Below, piece by piece: positions 60,511 to 64,000 of a stretch of DNA of 64,000 bases. The stretch is from Kappaphycus alvarezii. Lineage: Eukaryota; Rhodophyta; Florideophyceae; Gigartinales; Solieriaceae. Numbering within the stretch: position 1 is the stretch's first letter; the number at the start of each line of letters is the position of its first letter. Under the pieces are notes generated by a model. That model saw only the letters and a program-made list of their open reading frames with translations, was not told the origin of the DNA and ran no database searches. The stretch covers positions 992,001-1,056,000 of the forward strand of contig NADL03000673.1 of NCBI GenBank assembly GCA_002205965.3, in the 5' to 3' direction. The translations under genes were made by a program, and so were the position numbers.

Positions 60511-60973
60511 AGGGAGTGGGAGGCTTGGGTTAGATTGGACAGGGTTGTTCGGACGACGTAGACAATGTAAAGGTGGTCTGTAAGGCGGAGAATAACACGA
60601 GGCGAGTCGGCAGAATCGTTTTAATTTGTTACCTTGCGACAAGATTTGATCCGGTGCGGACAACAGGTCGTGCATCAAGCGGTGACTTTTATAGTGTGGT
60701 CACCAGTTCGATTATACTGTACAGTACTGTACAGTCTGTACAGTACTGTACATTCAAAGTTCCATGCAGTGGACACCTGTCATACTACAGTAACGCCATT
60801 TAAATTCTTTTTGTTTGCTAATAATTTTACAACCGCGTTTGAGCTCTCCAAATCATGCAAACATGTCCCGAAACTACCCGAGAGACAAGTCGGCTCCCAT
60901 CCTTGTCAACCAGTGTAGCCCTGTCTGCACAAGACCAAAACGCCCTTCACAAAATACTTCCATTTCTCCCAAC
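60511..60973. promoter_or_regulatory. Divergent promoter of PFD2 and MetRS with palindromic array
   Basis: At 60714-60752 ACTGTACAGTACTGTACAG and TCTGTACAGTACTGTACA form a long self-complementary array of the TACTGTACAGTA family. No clear TATA box was found. Being about midway between both genes, the array could act on either, or could be a neutral repeat. Confidence 0.4.
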
Positions 60974-62763
60974 ATGGACTTTGCCTTCACCCCATTCGCG
61001 GTAACGCGCTCCATCCTGCGCCGCTGTCCTGCTCCTGGCGCCGCATTTTTTGAACGTCGCCAACTTCGCAAGATCACAACCTACCGTCCGAGAACCCGCC
61101 GCCCCCTCTTGTCCATCCATGCTTCATCTGATCTCTCCTCCTTGCAAGGTAGTCGCGTCGTTCTTACTACTCCATTATATTACGTCAATGGTCCTCCACA
61201 CATTGGCTCCGCTTACACCACTATCGCCGCAGATGCGCTTGCCAGGTTTTTTCGTATGGCGGGTGCACACCCTATCTTTGTTACGGTTGCGATGAGCATG
61301 GTGAGAAAATAGCCGCCGCCGCCGCGGCCGCCGCAGGTTTGAAATCATGTCCTGCTCCCCAAGTTCAGACCTTTTGTGATGGTATTTCGTCAAAGTTCGA
61401 TCACCTCTGGGAAAAACTTGCTATCCGTTACGATCGATTTATTCGCACCACAAACCCACGCCATGCAGCCCTGGTTAAGCAGTTTATGGAGCGTGTGTGG
61501 ATAATGGCGATATTTATAAAAGTGAGTACCAGGGCTTGTATTGCACAGATTGCGAGGAGTACAAGGACGAAAAGGATTTGATCGATGGCCACATTTGTGC
61601 CATTCACCGCAAACCTTGCATAAGCAGGAAAGAGGAAAACTACTTTTTTGCATTATCCAAATATCAAGAGAGGTTGGAGGCCTTCTTGAATGATAACGTC
61701 GATTTTGTTTTACCGCCCGAACGCCGTAACGAGGTTCTAGGTTGGGTCAAGTCTGGTCTGCGCGACTTTAGTGTAAGTCGTGCCAACAACCCGTGGGGTA
61801 TTCCGGTCCCGAGGGATAACTCCCAGACCATACGTATGGTTTGATGCTTTGCTTGGCTACATCAGTGCCCTACTTGACGATTCAGACGATGCCGACCTCG
61901 ACACTGCAGTGTCAAACGGCTGGCCTGCGGAGGTACATATCATTGGCAAAGACATTTTGCGCTTTCATGCTGTCTACTGGCCTGCAATGCTTATGTCTGC
62001 GGGACTGCCGCTGCCGAAAAGAGTCATTGGACATGGTTTTATTACCAAGGATGGCATGAAAATGGGCAAAAGTTTGGGCAACACATTGGACCCTTACGAA
62101 TTGGTCGATACTTACGGCAGCGATGCAGTCCGATATTATTTCCTCAAAGCCGTCGACTTTGGCCGTGATGGAGACTTTTCCGAGCAACGATTTGTCGATG
62201 TGGTCAATGCCGATCTCGCAAATTCTCTTGGTAATCTTCTCAATCGCGCATTGAATTTACTGAAGAAAAATTGCAACGGTGTTGTTCCTGTCTCAGCATC
62301 TCAAATAGGAACAGAGAATGCCAACGATTCAGAAAAAGAGCTTCGAAAGACCGCAGTCGCTGCCGCTGATAAGGCTTTGCAAAGTTATTTGAATCTAGAT
62401 TTTATGAGTGCGTGTCAAGCCGTTATGTCTGTTTCATACGCTGCAAACTCGTACATTGATCAGGTGGCTCCTTGGACCAAGTTCAAGTCAGATGATCGAC
62501 GTGATGTGCAAACAGCGCAAGTATGCCTGGTTAATGTTTTAGAGGCATCAAGGATTGTCGCGGCCGGCTTGAGTCCAATAGTTCCTGAAGTTTCCCGAAA
62601 AATATACGAAGCCCTAGGGCTTGGAGATGAGTTTAGGTCAGGTTTACGATGGGAGGATGCCATGGTCTGGGGTCAGCTGCAAGAGGGGATAACTTTAGCT
62701 AAGCCAAAACCAGTTTTCCCACGAATGGAAATTCCAGTGCCAGAGGCACTAGTAGTTTCATAA
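60974..62763 (+). CDS. Organellar methionyl-tRNA synthetase, frameshifted
   Basis: Class I synthetase charging tRNA-Met in plastid and/or mitochondrion. The leader from ATG 60974 ([20 protein letters not shown] and Arg-rich continuation, about 55 residues) looks like a targeting peptide. [20 protein letters not shown] holds the HIGH-type motif (61158-61215). CDEHGEKIA requires one G restored at 61285-61286. [15 protein letters not shown] and [19 protein letters not shown] follow, then [22 protein letters not shown], and [20 protein letters not shown] with KMGKS (62062-62076) in place of KMSKS. The anticodon-binding domain continues to TAA 62761. Both the KMGKS form and the sequence style match plant/cyanobacterial MetRS. 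About 596 codons. Frame changes near 61285, 61490 and 61810; the last 327 codons are uninterrupted. Confidence 0.92.
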
Positions 62764-62981
62764 ACGAGTTGGGGGGAGCCAGTGGCGATCTCAACAAATG
62801 CCTACACCTCTCACCTTCTTATCATGCAACAACCGGCAGTTGCAGTGATTTCCCTATTCGTCAAAAGCGCTATCCAGGGCGGCCCCAATCTCATCCTCAG
62901 ACAAAACACGCGCGTTCATCAAGTGCTCAAGGGGCGCTTCAGAATCGCCGGTGCGCTCTGTCGATACTAGATTGTATTCCT
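62764..62981. other. Short convergent 3' spacer between MetRS and FCP1-like gene
   Basis: 218 bases between the two stop codons; no feature seen. Confidence 0.5.
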
Positions 62982-64000
62982 CTAGGCGCCTCTTCTTTTG
63001 GTGATGCCAACTTCTTTTGAAGCAACATCATCAAGTTCTAATCTGCTCCTCTTCTTGAAAGTCGCCGCGGCTTGTTTGAACTGACCTTCAACGTACCTTC
63101 GATACTCTACCCCGCTCCTAAAGCGCTTCTGTGCTAATTGAGAGTACCGCAATTCGTCCTGGCGCTCAAAGTTGAGTGCCGAATCTCTAACCAATCCACT
63201 GTCACCACAAACGCAGTGCCGTGATGAAGTGCTTCTTTGCATTTTTGGGTATTCGCAGGGCGAGTTAAAGACGCAACAACGTGAGTTGTCCGTCCGTTGA
63301 CAAACTCCGTAGAGCAAACCGCGCCAAGACGCAACGCAAGGTTCCAGACCGGGATCTTTTCGGGCTTTGACCCAGTCGGTATAACGCCGGTAAATGTTAG
63401 CACACAACCCCCGAGAACCTGGCGTCGCCGCTCTGCAAGAATATCCTTAATATCGACTGGGACCTGGAAAGTGTAATTATTTTGGTTTGCTCTGTGCATG
63501 CTGGCAGAAAGTCCTGGGCAAACCAAATGGGCTTGCCGGAAAAACTCCGTATGGCAGTCTTCAAGGACTTGTGCCAGCCGCAAAAGATGTTGACTAGACT
63601 TTAACGTTACATCTGAGTCCCACCAGCCTTTAACAATAACGCGAAGGTGTTCCTCAAAGCTCGCCGTACCTGATGACGTAACTTGCGCACACGGAAGGGC
63701 TTCATTGGCCGTGAGGTCAGGCATGACCGTATCTGATGCAGAATGTGACGCGGAGCTCCGTTTCAGGTGACTCTCCTCACGTTGCTTCATATGTACAGTG
63801 TTCGTGTAGATCTTGGCACCCTCAACTAAATCCGACTGCTGGGCTGGTTCCTCCCCTACAGCAGGCGAACTATGCTCCAAAGTGCCGACCGTTTCTTTCC
63901 CTTTTAGTTTTTCAGGGATGTTATTTGTACCTCTCGGTTCTCCCCAGCCACCTGCACCTGGGGCACTTGTTGAGGCTTGCACTCTCCTTTCTCAGGACTT
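62982..64000 (-). CDS. FCP1-like RNA polymerase II CTD phosphatase, C-terminal part
   Basis: Partial: the gene enters from the right edge. The visible part has a disordered polar stretch, then VKGWWDSDVTLKSSQHLLRL, AQVLEDCHTEFFRQAHL and VDIKDILAERRRQVLGGCVL, leading into a BRCT domain: TFTGVIPTGSKPEKIPVWNL, ALRLGAVCSTEF, RTTHVVASL and VVTVDWL (63180-63405). The linker ILAERR-VL-G-C before BRCT is typical of FCP1, which dephosphorylates the polymerase II tail. After WL the frame shifts (near 63195) and continues FERQDELRYSQLAQKRFRSG to KRRGA, TAG 62982. The catalytic DxDxT domain lies outside the window. A TGA in frame near 63992-63994 shows that an exon edge or error lies just before the right end. 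Confidence 0.75.

Noticed and set aside
63134..63200. C-terminus of the FCP1-like protein ending ARTNCGTLN
   Set aside because: The alternative frame continues with a charged helical tail to KRRGA at 62982, which suits the family better; the short ending is a frameshift product.

Overview
This is a nuclear window from a eukaryote that is probably photosynthetic. The evidence for a plastid lineage is a gamma-tocopherol methyltransferase-like gene with a transit-peptide-like leader and a methionyl-tRNA synthetase of the cyanobacterial/plant-organelle type (KMGKS signature). Genes are compact and intron-poor: three genes carry one or two introns of 110-232 bp with GT-AG borders. Pogo-like, Tc1/mariner, LTR and LINE relics are abundant. 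A red alga (florideophyte-like) fits best, but that is inference; nothing in the window proves the species.

Layout. About 1-24.8 kb is AT-rich decayed mobile DNA: a Ty3/gypsy-like element on the + strand (protease, RT, RNase H, integrase, polypurine tract, putative 3' LTR; 1-5 kb), a tRNA-derived SINE in partial tandem (9.2-9.5 kb), a gag-like decayed ORF region (15.3-17.7 kb) and a Ty1/copia-ordered element on the - strand (20.4-22.7 kb). About 25-29.7 kb holds DNA transposons: a pogo/jerky-type DDE element, then a Tc1/mariner element with recognisable terminal inverted repeats, then a LINE fragment.

From 30 to 44.5 kb lies a dense gene island: TRIAP1/MDM35 (+), gamma-tocopherol methyltransferase (+), mitochondrial ATP synthase beta (-), a LINE RT ORF, a SAM-DUF202 membrane protein (+), exosome MTR3 (-), histones H2B (-) and H2A (+) sharing one promoter region, a REI1/ZNF622 pre-60S factor (+) and a type I metacaspase (+). 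About 44.5-48.4 kb is intergenic. At 48.4-57.6 kb four LINE copies lie in alternating orientation, and their C-termini carry a conserved CCHC plus restriction-like-endonuclease-like region. A second gene island runs to the end: a two-domain RidA fusion (+), prefoldin subunit 2 (-), organellar MetRS (+) and an FCP1-like CTD phosphatase (-, running off the right edge).

These genes are housekeeping functions (mitochondrial lipid transfer and ATP synthesis, plastid antioxidant and translation, chromatin, RNA decay, ribosome assembly, chaperoning, transcription) and do not form one pathway. Many otherwise conserved genes are broken by one-base deletions, mostly in short homopolymers, while PFD2, TRIAP1 and MTR3 read cleanly. 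I read most of these breaks as long-read consensus errors, not pseudogenization, so the affected genes are annotated as real with frameshifts. The palindrome family TACTGTACAGTA recurs in many intergenic stretches from 24 kb onward.
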